Shown: piece by piece, positions 41,006 to 49,489 of the stretch
How positions within the stretch are numbered: position 1 is the first letter of the stretch
How the letters are laid out: each line of letters starts with the position of its first letter
From: JBICIG01 sp043101605
GTDB taxonomy: Bacteria; Planctomycetota; Phycisphaerae; Phycisphaerales; UBA1924
NCBI GenBank assembly: GCA_043101605.1
Contig: JBICIG010000063.1
Span: 1-64,000, forward strand
Reading direction: 5' to 3'
DNA: 64,000 nt
Notes under the pieces: generated by a model
Seen by the model: the letters and a program-made list of their open reading frames with translations, nothing else
What the model was told of the DNA's origin: nothing
The model's database searches: none
Position numbers and translations under genes: made by a program

Positions 41006-41902
41006 TCAATCGTAAAGGGCGGTGGTGGCGGGCATGCTCACGGTGCGGAGGTTGAGGGTGGTCTCGATGCGGAAGTTGGACTGGGTGACATGCCGCTCGG
41101 CGAAGAAGAACTTGAGCTCGTAGCTCCGGCCGTTCTCGAGCCACTCGAGGCGGTCGAGGTTGATGGTCTGGTTGACCGCGGCGTGCACGCCGCCGATGTC
41201 GATGACGCACTTGCCGTCGATGAAGACCCAGACATCGTCGTCGCCGGTGAAGGTGAAGACCTGTCCGGTGCCCTCCTTGTAGATGAACTCGGTCTGGAGC
41301 TCGTAGGTGAAGTGGAAGTTCTTGCCGTAGCTCGCATAGTTGCCGTAGAGCTCGTTGTCGATCGGGAAGAACCCGCCGCGGCTCTGGTAGAGCGAGTCGT
41401 TCTTGTCGTCGAAGACATAGACATTGCTGTCGGCGGCGCGGGTGAGGGTGATCGAGACGGGCTTGGAGATGTTCACGCCCGGGACATCGCGGAACCACTG
41501 CGAGAAGTTGGACGCGGTGGTGAGCGCGCCGCCCTGGCTCGACTGGGTCGAGCCCGAGGAGTCGCTCTCCTGCATGGGCAGGTGGTCGCGCGGGGGCATG
41601 ATCTTGCGGTTCTGGCTGTCGCGCCAGTCGCCGGTGAGCTTGTACCCCGTCGAGGCGAACACGGGCTTGCCCTCGGCGTCGAGGCTGTCGGCGACCATGT
41701 AGACATAGTGCCCGAAGCCGGCGGTCGGCTTGCGCTGGAAGTCCGGGTGCGAGTCCTGGAAGTCGCGCACGGTGCCGGTGAGCGTGATCGACTGGGGCAG
41801 ATCGTCGCCCCCGCCGAAACTGGTGGTGGTCTGGGCGTGGGAAACGGTGGCCGCGGCGCAGAGCATGCCGGCCGCGAGCTTGAGTGCCTTGGTTGCGTTC
41901 AT
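41006..41902 (-). CDS. Secreted fibro-slime domain protein
   Basis: 298 residues from an ATG with GAGGAG upstream. Signal peptide MNATKALKLAAGMLCAAATVSHA. The mature protein matches the fibro-slime domain (PA14-related lectin-like beta fold): LTGTVRDFQDSHPDFQRKP near 41-59, then FTYELQTEFIYKEGTGQVFTF with GDDDVWVFIDGKCVIDIGG near 220-238 and SYELKFFFAERH near 262. The GDDDVWVFIDG string is the calcium/carbohydrate-binding core of this family. It is very likely an extracellular adhesin or sheath component. Single-gene unit ending at the terminator at 40921-40950. Confidence 0.9.
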   Translation of the reverse strand: MNATKALKLAAGMLCAAATVSHAQTTTSFGGGDDLPQSITLTGTVRDFQDSHPDFQRKPTAGFGHYVYMVADSLDAEGKPVFASTGYKLTGDWRDSQNRKIMPPRDHLPMQESDSSGSTQSSQGGALTTASNFSQWFRDVPGVNISKPVSITLTRAADSNVYVFDDKNDSLYQSRGGFFPIDNELYGNYASYGKNFHFTYELQTEFIYKEGTGQVFTFTGDDDVWVFIDGKCVIDIGGVHAAVNQTINLDRLEWLENGRSYELKFFFAERHVTQSNFRIETTLNLRTVSMPATTALYD

Positions 41903-42243
41903 CAGTCAGCTCCTCCTCGGTTCCGGCGTGGCCCATCCCGCGTCCGACGCCGGGAGCCGGGCGACGAGCCCGACCCGCGACTGAACGGTGCCAATCGCCC
42001 GGCGAAGAAACCACCCGCGGCAACTCCAATCCTCCGCGTCGGGTGAGGTTTCCGCCGACCGGGCGATCCGTTCGGATCGTGCGGGCTGGATGGGTGATGC
42101 CGATCGGGGAGCCCGATCCACAGCCGCGCCCCAATCGACAGCCCGGGAGAGCTTCCGCGGCGGGGGCACGGGCGGGCGGATACCTTGCCCACGCAACGCC
42201 GGACGCGGCGAGCGAGCGCAACGGATTGGCGCGGGAGGAACGC
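41903..42243. other. Divergent intergenic region between the fibro-slime gene and murA
   Basis: 341 bases containing the Shine-Dalgarno regions of both flanking genes (GAGGAG on the minus strand near 41910, GGAGGAA on the plus strand near 42234) and presumably both promoters. The open frames crossing it are Arg/Pro-rich and have no coding signature. No structured RNA or repeat was recognised. Confidence 0.5.
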
Positions 42244-43605
42244 ATGGATGTGTTCGAGATCGAGGGTGGTCGGCGTCTGGAGGGGAAGGTCCGGATCAAC
42301 GGCGCCAAGAACGCGGCGCTCCCGCAGATGGCCGCGGCGCTGCTGACCGACGAGCCGCTGCGCCTGCTGGATGTCCCGGACCTGGCCGACATCCGCAGCA
42401 TGAAGAAGCTGCTGGGCGAACTCGGGTGCCAGTCGCTGGGCGGGGGCTCGGGCGACGAGGGCACCCTGACGCTGCATGTGCAGGACGCGTCCGAGAGCCA
42501 CGCACGCTACGAGATCGTGCGCACGATGCGCGCGAGCATCTGCGTGCTCGGGCCGATGCTCGCCCGGCGGGGGTCGGCCCGCGTCTCGATGCCCGGGGGA
42601 TGCACCATCGGCGACCGCCCGGTCGACCTGCACATCCGCGGGCTGCGGGCGCTGGGAGCCGACATCCGGCTCGAGAACGGCGACATCGTCGCGCGCACGC
42701 CCGGCGGGCGGCTGCGCGGCGCGCGGATCTTCCTGGGCGGGGCGTTCGGGTCGACGGTGCTGGGGACCGCCAATGTCATGAGCGCCGCGACACTGGCCGA
42801 GGGAACCACGATCATCGAGTCGGCCGCGTGCGAGCCCGAGGTCGTCGACCTGGCGAACCTGCTCGTCGCGATGGGCGCGCGGATCGAGGGTGCGGGCAGC
42901 CCGCGGGTGACGATCCACGGCGTCGAGTCGCTGGGGGGGACGACCCACCGCGTCATCGCCGACCGCATCGAGGCGGGCACCTTCATGTGCGCCTCGGCGA
43001 TCACCAACGGGGATGTGACGATCGAGAACTGCCCGCTGGATGCGATGATGGCGGTGACCGACCGGCTCGAAGCGGTCGGGGTGCATGTGGGCGTGCTCGA
43101 CGATGCCGACCCGATGCGCGCGACCTGCCGGGTCACGAGCACGCGGATCCTCCAGCCCGTCGAGGTGACGACCCAGCCCCACCCGGGCTTCCCGACGGAC
43201 CTGCAGGCGCAGCTGATGGCGCTGCTGTGCCTGGCCGAGGGGAACTCGGTGGTGACCGAGAAGATCTTCCCCGAGCGGTTCATGCATGTCGCCGAGTTGG
43301 CCCGGATGGGCGCGCGCCTGCACCGCCAGGGCGCGACGGTGGTGGTGTCGGGGGCGCGAAGGCTCATCGGGGCCCCGGTGATGGCGAGCGATCTCCGCGC
43401 CAGCGCGGGGCTGGTGATCGCCGGGCTGGCGGCGGAGGGATCGACGATCGTCAACCGGGTCTACCACATCGACCGCGGGTACGAGCAGATCGAGCAGCGT
43501 CTGGCGGCACTCGGGGCGATCATCCGCCGACGCGCCTCCGAAGAGCAGCCCGAAGCCCCGATCGTGCATGTCCGAGCCGGCGCGGGGGCCCGGGCGGCGG
43601 GTTGA
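42244..43605 (+). CDS. murA: UDP-N-acetylglucosamine 1-carboxyvinyltransferase
   Basis: 453 residues. First committed step of peptidoglycan synthesis: enolpyruvyl transfer from PEP to UDP-GlcNAc. It begins MDVFEIEGGRRLEGKVRING with the conserved GAKNAALP segment at 20-27. The fosfomycin-reactive Cys120 is in MPGGCTIGDRPVDLHIRGL. ASAITNGDVTIENCPL near 250 and TTQPHPGFPTDLQAQLMALL near 308-327 are typical. Because the Cys is present rather than Asp, fosfomycin sensitivity is predicted from family knowledge. The ATG has GGAGGAA seven bases upstream. It converges on the HPr gene. Confidence 0.96.
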   Translation: MDVFEIEGGRRLEGKVRINGAKNAALPQMAAALLTDEPLRLLDVPDLADIRSMKKLLGELGCQSLGGGSGDEGTLTLHVQDASESHARYEIVRTMRASICVLGPMLARRGSARVSMPGGCTIGDRPVDLHIRGLRALGADIRLENGDIVARTPGGRLRGARIFLGGAFGSTVLGTANVMSAATLAEGTTIIESAACEPEVVDLANLLVAMGARIEGAGSPRVTIHGVESLGGTTHRVIADRIEAGTFMCASAITNGDVTIENCPLDAMMAVTDRLEAVGVHVGVLDDADPMRATCRVTSTRILQPVEVTTQPHPGFPTDLQAQLMALLCLAEGNSVVTEKIFPERFMHVAELARMGARLHRQGATVVVSGARRLIGAPVMASDLRASAGLVIAGLAAEGSTIVNRVYHIDRGYEQIEQRLAALGAIIRRRASEEQPEAPIVHVRAGAGARAAG

Positions 43606-43669
43606 GGCGGATGGCGCGAGACTGGCAGGGAGGGACCGGGCGTGATCGCCGGGGACCGCGGGGCGGGGC

Positions 43670-43939
43670 TCAGTCCTCGTCGAAGCCCGAGGCGACGAGC
43701 TTGCGCAGGGCGGCCGAGCAGGGCTCGGCGTCCTCGCCCTCGCAGACGATCTCGATCTCGGTGCCCTGGGTGGCGGCGAGCATCATCATCTGCATGATCG
43801 ACTTGCCGTCGACCTCCTGATCGCCCTTGCGGACGAGAACGGCCGAGCGGTACTCGCCGGCGAGGTCGACGAACGACATCGCCGGCCGCGCGTGCAGCCC
43901 GAGCCGATTGACGATCTTGGCTTTGATCGCGATGCGCAC
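43670..43939 (-). CDS. ptsH: HPr phosphocarrier protein
   Basis: 89 residues. Phosphoryl carrier of the sugar/regulatory phosphotransferase system. The active His16 lies in NRLGLHARPAMSFV and the regulatory serine Ser47 in VDGKSIMQMMMLAA, the site phosphorylated by HPr kinase in some phyla. It starts with GTG at 43939, 74 bases after the EIIA stop. No enzyme I or sugar permease is in the window, so a regulatory (nitrogen-PTS-like) role with the adjacent EIIA is likely (inference). Confidence 0.94.
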   Translation of the reverse strand: MRIAIKAKIVNRLGLHARPAMSFVDLAGEYRSAVLVRKGDQEVDGKSIMQMMMLAATQGTEIEIVCEGEDAEPCSAALRKLVASGFDED

Positions 43940-44013
43940 GCCGATGGATCCGGCCCCCGGTCGAACAGCCCGCGTCTCGCTCGCGGGGGCGGGCGGGCGA
44001 GTGCAGGGAGGAA

Positions 44014-44490
44014 TCAGGCGGAGAACTGCTGGGCGTCGGCCTCGTCGAGCAGGGTGAGGACATCCTCGCGGGTGCTCGCCTGGCGGAGGAACCTGCGAAA
44101 GGTGTCCTTGCTGAGGTTCTTGAAGATGACCTCCATCGCCTGGAGGTGCTCCTCGGGTTTGTCGGCCGGGCTGAGCAGGAGGAAGACGGAGTAGACGGGT
44201 TGCTTGTCGAGGGCGTTGAAGTCGACGCCCCCCTTGCTGAGCCCGATCGCCGCGGCCATCCGCTGGGTCGAAGAGTGCTTGACATGGGGAACGGCGACGC
44301 CCTTGCCGAAGCCGGTCGAGCCTTTCTGCTCGCGCTCCAGGACGCTGGCGAGCAGTTCGTCGCGCAGGGCCCGGTCGATCGTCCCCGCCGACGCGAGGGC
44401 GTCGAGCAGTTCGGCGATGACCTCGTCGCGCGACGAGGACCCCAGGTCGGTGATGATGGCGTCGGGAACGACGAGGTCGGCGAGTTTCAT
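44014..44490 (-). CDS. PTS EIIA component, PtsN/fructose type
   Basis: 158 residues, one EIIA-2 domain. The phospho-accepting His69 is in FGKGVAVPHVKHSS, and SVFLLLSPADKPEEHLQAMEVI near 100-121 is the conserved second half. No EIIB or EIIC domain is attached, as in regulatory PtsN. It lies between the hibernation factor and HPr genes, the order also known from proteobacteria (hpf-ptsN-...-npr). Expected partner is the downstream HPr. Output unknown; in other bacteria PtsN acts on potassium transport and stress control. Confidence 0.9.
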   Translation of the reverse strand: MKLADLVVPDAIITDLGSSSRDEVIAELLDALASAGTIDRALRDELLASVLEREQKGSTGFGKGVAVPHVKHSSTQRMAAAIGLSKGGVDFNALDKQPVYSVFLLLSPADKPEEHLQAMEVIFKNLSKDTFRRFLRQASTREDVLTLLDEADAQQFSA

Positions 44491-44552
44491 CGGCGGTTCG
44501 GCTCCGGATACACGCCGCCCTGGAACGGGCGGGCCCTCTGCGGGAACGGTCG

Positions 44553-44864
44553 TCAGGATCGCTTGCTCTCGCGGAGCTTCTCCTTGAAGTCGGTCAGCTG
44601 GCGGGTGGACTTGGCGACCGCCGCGTCGATGGCCTTATAGATGTCCTCGTCCTGGGCCTTGGCGACGAAGTCGTCGTGCTTGACCACCGCGATCACGAAC
44701 TCGACATCGTACGAGCCGGTCTGGTGGTGCGTGTCGGCGGTCAGGTGGATGGTGATCTCCTGGACGCCATCGAAGAACTTGACGAGCTTGGCGGCTTTCT
44801 GCTCGGCGTACTCCCGGATCGGATCGGTCACCTCCATGTGCTTTCCGACCACATCGATCCTCAT
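44553..44864 (-). CDS. hpf: Ribosome hibernation promoting factor (HPF/RaiA family)
   Basis: 103 residues, the short form without the dimerising C-terminal domain. Typical strands and helices: MRIDVVGKHMEVTDPIREYA, EQKAAKLVKFFDGVQEITIHL and EDIYKAIDAAVAKSTRQLTDFKEKLR. It binds the ribosomal decoding region in slow growth. GGGAGGCACCGCG precedes the ATG. The short form usually requires another factor (RMF) for 100S dimers in proteobacteria; whether that applies in planctomycetes is not known from sequence. Probably one transcript with the EIIA and HPr genes downstream. Confidence 0.94.
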   Translation of the reverse strand: MRIDVVGKHMEVTDPIREYAEQKAAKLVKFFDGVQEITIHLTADTHHQTGSYDVEFVIAVVKHDDFVAKAQDEDIYKAIDAAVAKSTRQLTDFKEKLRESKRS

Positions 44865-44933
44865 CGCGGTGCCTCCCGTGCCCGGTGTGCGGTTCAGCCG
44901 ATCATAGCCGGAATGGGCGGTGGGTCGCGGGGT

Positions 44934-45959
44934 TCAGGCGTCCCGCGGGTCGGGATCGACCGCCCGGCCCAAGTCCCCGTCGGCGAGGGAGCGCGTGCCG
45001 GGCGGGGCCTCGCGGGGCACGGCGTTGGCGATGATCGCCGACACCTCGCCCGGGCCCTTGCCCGGCTCGACGGGCGCGTCGGCGCTGAGCACGCCGGCGG
45101 TGATGATGTAGAGCATCGCCTGGTCGATGGTGATGGGCAGGTCCACCACATCCTCGACGCGGATGGTGATCGTGAAGCCGGTGAAGGGCGTGGGGGTCGA
45201 GGGGATGAAGACCGCCAGGCACTCCCCGCCGGCGACCTTCCGGGCCGCCTTCATCGAGTCGCCCGTGACCAGCCCGACCGACCACAGCCCCTTGCTGGGC
45301 CACTCGATGAGCACCGCCCGGCTGAAGGCCATCTTCTTCTCGCCCATCACCAGGTCCACGAGCTGCTTGACATGCGGATAGATCTGCTTGAAGCCCGGCA
45401 CGCGCGCCAGCACGCGCTCGAGGGTCGTGTAGACCCGCCGGCCGATCAGGTTGCCCAGCAGCAGCCCGCAGAGATAGATCAGGATGATCGCCACGATCAG
45501 CCCGGTCGCCTCCAGGTACCACTGCGAGTTCCACCAGTCGCGGAAGAGCATGCGGCGGAGCTCGATGCGCCCGCGATCGAACCGCTCGGCGTACGCATCC
45601 GTGCCGATGGGAGGGATCGCCTCGGTCCCGCCGCGGGCCCGCTCCTCGAGGTACGCCCGGACCTGCCGATCCGTCGGCGCGTACCACGCGGGCACCGACG
45701 GGTCGGGCGTCTGGTCGTCGACGGTTTCCATCGGGCCCGCGTCGCTGTGCGGCGGGGGGGGCTTGGCGTCGCCCAGCACGAAGGGCATCACCTCGAGCAC
45801 GCCCAGGCGGATCGCCTTGTTGATCGGCTCGCCGACATTGGTGTAGACGAACGCGATGAGCTGCCACAGGATCCACAGCGTGAGGATCGAAGGCAGCAGA
45901 ATCGCCAGACCACGCCCGAAGAACTTCCGGAAGTCTTCGATGAAGGTCCGCTGGGCCAT
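44934..45959 (-). CDS. DUF502 family membrane protein
   Basis: 341 residues. Two membrane segments: LAILLPSILTLWILWQLIAF near 18-37 and TGLIVAIILIYLCGLLLG near 149-166. The second is followed by the DUF502 hallmark RVPGFKQIYPHVKQLVDLV near 188-206 and FSRAVLIEWPSKGLWSVGLV near 217-236. The C-terminal half is a soluble beta domain containing PSTPTPFTGFTITI. The loop between the membrane segments (about 50-145) is longer and more acidic than in typical DUF502 proteins. Function unknown. The ATG at 45959 lies 52 bases after the tRNA-Ile gene on the same strand and has no strong ribosome binding site. Confidence 0.88.
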   Translation of the reverse strand: MAQRTFIEDFRKFFGRGLAILLPSILTLWILWQLIAFVYTNVGEPINKAIRLGVLEVMPFVLGDAKPPPPHSDAGPMETVDDQTPDPSVPAWYAPTDRQVRAYLEERARGGTEAIPPIGTDAYAERFDRGRIELRRMLFRDWWNSQWYLEATGLIVAIILIYLCGLLLGNLIGRRVYTTLERVLARVPGFKQIYPHVKQLVDLVMGEKKMAFSRAVLIEWPSKGLWSVGLVTGDSMKAARKVAGGECLAVFIPSTPTPFTGFTITIRVEDVVDLPITIDQAMLYIITAGVLSADAPVEPGKGPGEVSAIIANAVPREAPPGTRSLADGDLGRAVDPDPRDA

Positions 45960-46010
45960 GAACGGCTCTGGGAGGAGGGGGGCGTCCGGGGAGAACCCAA
46001 CCGGGACGAA

Positions 46011-46084
<74 letters not shown>

Positions 46085-46352
46085 GCCGGGACGCGGCGGG
46101 TAGCCGCGGGCGATGAGGATAGATCCTCCGCCCGCCCGTGTCACCCGGGATACCCGGATTTCCCTCGCCCGCCGCGCGCATCCCGCCCCGCTCTTTCCGG
46201 GCATCAAGACCGTGCACAGTTCGCGTCAAAAGACCCGATATCCTGCTCTTCGGGGCTTGAGCGCCGGCCCGTGATCGGATTCAATGGACCGGGAATCAGA
46301 GGGGATCCCCGGGGAGAGGGAGATCCCGGCGGATACCGAGGGAGGAGTCGCC

Positions 46353-48371
46353 GTGTTTCGACATGGTGTCGGTGTAGCTGTGGCAGCCGCCGCTGGGCTG
46401 TGCGTGTCTGTCTCCGGAGCGACGACGCCTCCGGTACAGACTGCCGGAGCGTCCGAAGTCGCCGGTGTCACGGGCGTGCTGCGCGTGGATCCGAGTGATT
46501 TCGTGCCTGTGCGCGGCGCCCGCGAGTTGACGGGCATGCTGCTCGTCCGGCCTCGCGCGGCCGCTGAGAGCGACGCGATCGCAGCGGCGATCGCCGGGCT
46601 CGGCGGCGAGCAGATCGACGCCATCCCCGCGATCGATCAGCGTGTCGTCCGCATCCCCGCGGGCGTCTCCGAACTCGACTTCGCCCGCGAACTGGCCTCG
46701 ACCGGGCTTTTTGTCGGCATCGAGCCCAACTGGCTGCTCTACCCCGCGTGGAGCCCGCCGAACGATCCCATGGCCGGCCAGCAGTGGCACCTGCCCCGCA
46801 TCCGCGCGTTCGATGCGTGGGACCTGGTCGTCCCGGGCCCCGGCTGGATCACCATCGCGTTCGTCGACACCGGCGTCGACACCGATCACCCCGACCTCGC
46901 CGGCGTGATGGTCCCCGGGTACAACTCGAGCTTCCGCGCCACGCAGCAGCAGGGCGCCCCGGTCACGGATGTGAACGGGCACGGCACGGTCGTCGCCGGC
47001 GTCGCCGCCGCGATCACCAACAACGACCTCGGCGTGGCGGGCGTGTCCTTGAATGTCGGCATCATGCCCGTCCGCGCCTCGAACCTCGGCAACGGGGCGG
47101 CGTTCTCCTCGGACATCAGCGACGGGATCATCTGGGCCATCCAGAACGGCGCCAAGATCGTCAATGTCGGGTTCGACGGCGTCGAGGCCGGCTCGAGCGA
47201 GACCCTTGGGCAGTACGCCCGCAACAACGGCGTCCTGCTCGTCTGGCCCATCGGCAACGGCAGCAAGAACAAGAACTTCAACCACCCCAGCGTCACCGTC
47301 GTCAGCGGCACCAACAACCAGGACCGCCTCGCCCCGGACTCGAGCTTCGGGCCCGGCGTCGACCTGGCGGCTCCCTCGGTCGGCATCCGCTCGACCCGCA
47401 ACGACGGGCAGTTCGGGAGCCAGTCCGGCACCAGCTTCGCCGCTCCGATCGTCTCGGGCACCGCCGCCCTCGTCTGGCTCGCCGACCCGACGCTCTCCCC
47501 CGCCGAGGTCGAAGCCATCCTCATCGACTCGGCCGACGACATCGGCGAATCGGGTCGGGATGACTCTTTCGGCGCGGGCGTCGTCGATGCCCTCGCCGCC
47601 CTCCGCACGATCGTCGGCGACACCACCGATCCCTTCGCCGAGCCCGACGGCTTCGGCTCGGTCGCGGGCGACAACGGCGACGGCCACTGCCAGACCATGC
47701 GCCTCGGCGAGCCCCCCGTCGGCTTCGATCGCTCCCGCCCGTTGCTGCAGGGGCTCAGCGCCCGGTACTTCAACCTCGCGTCCCCCGCCGCGGGAGGCCT
47801 GCCCAACTTCGACAGCTCGATCCCGGTGATCGCGACGCTCGAGCGAAACATCTCGATGACCCCTGCGCCGGGCAAACCCTTCGGGCAGAGCGGGCTGGTG
47901 CGGGACATCGCCGCCGAGTTCATCGGCGAGTTGATCGTCCCCGAGCCCGGTCTCTACCGGATCACGCTCGACGCCTCGGGCACCGCCCGCGTCACGGTCG
48001 ACGGCGTCTGCGTCGCGTACACCTCCAGCCTCGACGACAAACTCGCCGGCGGGAACACCGGTTGGCTCTACCTGGGCGAACACCCCCACGACCTCCGCAT
48101 CGAGTACGCCTCGGGAGCCGACCAGCCCTATCTCGTCGCCGGAATCCAGGGCGGCTCGCTCTCCGGCTCACTCCGCGGCTCGTGGATCGGCGTCCGCCAC
48201 CGCGTCGCCGACGCCGACGCGAACGGGTACATCACCGACAACGACCTCTTCGTCTTCATCGACGCCTTCATCCGGGGCGACGCGACAGCCGACGCGAACG
48301 GCGACGGCATCGTCGACGGCACCGATCTCCAGGTCTTCCTCGACCACTATGTCAGCGAACTCGGCACCTGA
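46353..48371 (+). CDS. Secreted subtilisin-like serine protease with PA14-like and dockerin modules
   Basis: 672 residues from a GTG with GGGAGGAG seven bases upstream; an ATG 69 bases earlier is less likely. Signal peptide MFRHGVGVAVAAAAGLCVSVSGA. A propeptide-like region (about 30-140) precedes the S8 domain. The catalytic triad is in IAFVDTGVDTDHPDL (Asp, near 171), VNGHGTVVAGVAAA (His, near 210) and QSGTSFAAPIVSG (Ser, near 358); the oxyanion Asn is in WPIGNGS. After the protease, GLSARYFNLASP starts a PA14-like beta domain (about 468-600). The C-terminus has two dockerin-type EF loops, DADANGYITDNDLFVFID and DANGDGIVDGTDLQVFLD. Likely cell-surface. Confidence 0.93.
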   Translation: MFRHGVGVAVAAAAGLCVSVSGATTPPVQTAGASEVAGVTGVLRVDPSDFVPVRGARELTGMLLVRPRAAAESDAIAAAIAGLGGEQIDAIPAIDQRVVRIPAGVSELDFARELASTGLFVGIEPNWLLYPAWSPPNDPMAGQQWHLPRIRAFDAWDLVVPGPGWITIAFVDTGVDTDHPDLAGVMVPGYNSSFRATQQQGAPVTDVNGHGTVVAGVAAAITNNDLGVAGVSLNVGIMPVRASNLGNGAAFSSDISDGIIWAIQNGAKIVNVGFDGVEAGSSETLGQYARNNGVLLVWPIGNGSKNKNFNHPSVTVVSGTNNQDRLAPDSSFGPGVDLAAPSVGIRSTRNDGQFGSQSGTSFAAPIVSGTAALVWLADPTLSPAEVEAILIDSADDIGESGRDDSFGAGVVDALAALRTIVGDTTDPFAEPDGFGSVAGDNGDGHCQTMRLGEPPVGFDRSRPLLQGLSARYFNLASPAAGGLPNFDSSIPVIATLERNISMTPAPGKPFGQSGLVRDIAAEFIGELIVPEPGLYRITLDASGTARVTVDGVCVAYTSSLDDKLAGGNTGWLYLGEHPHDLRIEYASGADQPYLVAGIQGGSLSGSLRGSWIGVRHRVADADANGYITDNDLFVFIDAFIRGDATADANGDGIVDGTDLQVFLDHYVSELGT

Positions 48372-48602
48372 GCCGGGGCCCGGCCCAAGAGCCCACCGAT
48401 CCGCGCAAGACGCGCGGCGTTTGATCCGTTCATCCCCACGCGACCCGAGCCATCCAGGACTGACCGAAGCCCTCGCCACGTGAGTCGATGCCGCGTGACT
48501 CCACCTCGTCGCGGACATCGACCCGCGAGGCCGGGAGGTGCGCGATCGATCCGCGCCCCGGGCGTGACGCGCGGTCCGCGTCGACGGGCGGGCGCAGAAA
48601 CA

Positions 48603-48630
48603 GAGCCCGGGCCGATGAGGGCCCGGGCTC
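48603..48630. terminator. Terminator hairpin downstream of the PEP-CTERM gene
   Basis: GAGCCCGGGCC and GGCCCGGGCTC form a perfect 11-bp stem with a six-base loop; on the minus strand TGTTTCTG follows. It lies between the converging subtilase and PEP-CTERM genes. Confidence 0.75.
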
Positions 48631-48658
48631 GGAAGGAAGCACAGATGGATCGGGCGGC

Positions 48659-49339
48659 TCAGCCGCGGCGGCGACGGGTCGCGGCGAGCCCGGCCAAGCC
48701 GAGCAGGGCGACCGAGCCCGGGGCGGGCACGATCTCGATGAGCACGCCTCCGCCGACGACCTTCTTCTCGATCAGCGCCGTGGAGGTGCTGTCGAAGGTG
48801 CGGGCGGTCAGGGTGTTGTCGAGCTGCAGCGTGATGCTGTTCCACAGACCGACCTGGTCGGAGAGGTCGATGAAGACCGACGCCGACCAGATGGCGCCCG
48901 GGGTGGGCGTGGTGATGGGCGAGCCCGGGGTGCTGACGAGCGTGTCGGTGCGCACACCGAAGACATTGAGGTTGGTCAGGAAGAGCCCGCCGCCGACGGT
49001 CACCTCGCCGTTACCGGCGATCGTGTAGTCGCCGAACTCGGTGATGCGGATGCCGGTGATGTTGAAGTTGGGCTTGGCGTTGATCGTCACCTGGAGCTGG
49101 TCGGTGATCTGATCGGGCGTTCCGCCGATGGACTCGGCGCGGAAGTTGATCGGGTTGAAGATCATCGTGCCGTCGGGCGCGAAGGTCGGGTCGCCGAAGA
49201 ACCCGTTGGCGCTGCGCCCGTTGGAGAAGGTGTAGTTGTTGGTCATCCCGTTGGGGTTGCTCCACGGGATCTGGGCCGCGGCGGTTCCCGCCAGCAGGGC
49301 GAGCGTGATCACGCCGCTCATGGTCTGGGTCTTGGTCAT
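48659..49339 (-). CDS. PEP-CTERM-like exported protein, paralogue 1
   Basis: 226 residues from an ATG with GGGAGACAGC upstream. Signal peptide MTKTQTMSGVITLALLAGTAAAQ. The mature part is a beta-rich domain starting IPWSNPNGMTNNYTFSNGRS and GFFGDPTFAPDGTMIFNP. The C-terminus is the tripartite sorting tail VPAPGSVALLGLAGLAATRRRRG: Pro-containing motif, hydrophobic helix, Arg cluster. Such tails are processed by exosortases, none of which is in the window. Closely related in plan to the next gene, so the pair arose by tandem duplication. Function unknown; extracellular matrix or surface role inferred. Confidence 0.85.
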   Translation of the reverse strand: MTKTQTMSGVITLALLAGTAAAQIPWSNPNGMTNNYTFSNGRSANGFFGDPTFAPDGTMIFNPINFRAESIGGTPDQITDQLQVTINAKPNFNITGIRITEFGDYTIAGNGEVTVGGGLFLTNLNVFGVRTDTLVSTPGSPITTPTPGAIWSASVFIDLSDQVGLWNSITLQLDNTLTARTFDSTSTALIEKKVVGGGVLIEIVPAPGSVALLGLAGLAATRRRRG

Positions 49340-49443
49340 TGCTGTCTCCCTCGAACCAGTCGAGCCGGGGCGTCTCTCTCCACCGCCGGCGGTCTCTCTC
49401 TCGTGTGCGCCCGGCTGAACATCCACGCAGGCCGGACGCGAAT

Positions 49444-49473
49444 CGCGATGACGCGCTTTCACGCGTCATCGCG
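49444..49473. terminator. Hairpin between the two PEP-CTERM genes
   Basis: CGCGATGACGCG and CGCGTCATCGCG form a perfect 12-bp stem around CTTTCA, 16 bases past the stop of the upstream paralogue. No T-run follows on the minus strand. A terminator or mRNA-stabilising hairpin is likely. Confidence 0.6.
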
Positions 49474-49489
49474 GATCAATCAGTCAGAC

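Noticed and set aside
40863..42464. 533-codon minus-strand open frame around the fibro-slime gene
   Set aside because: It is a different frame from the clear fibro-slime protein on the same strand and is Arg/His/Pro-rich throughout.
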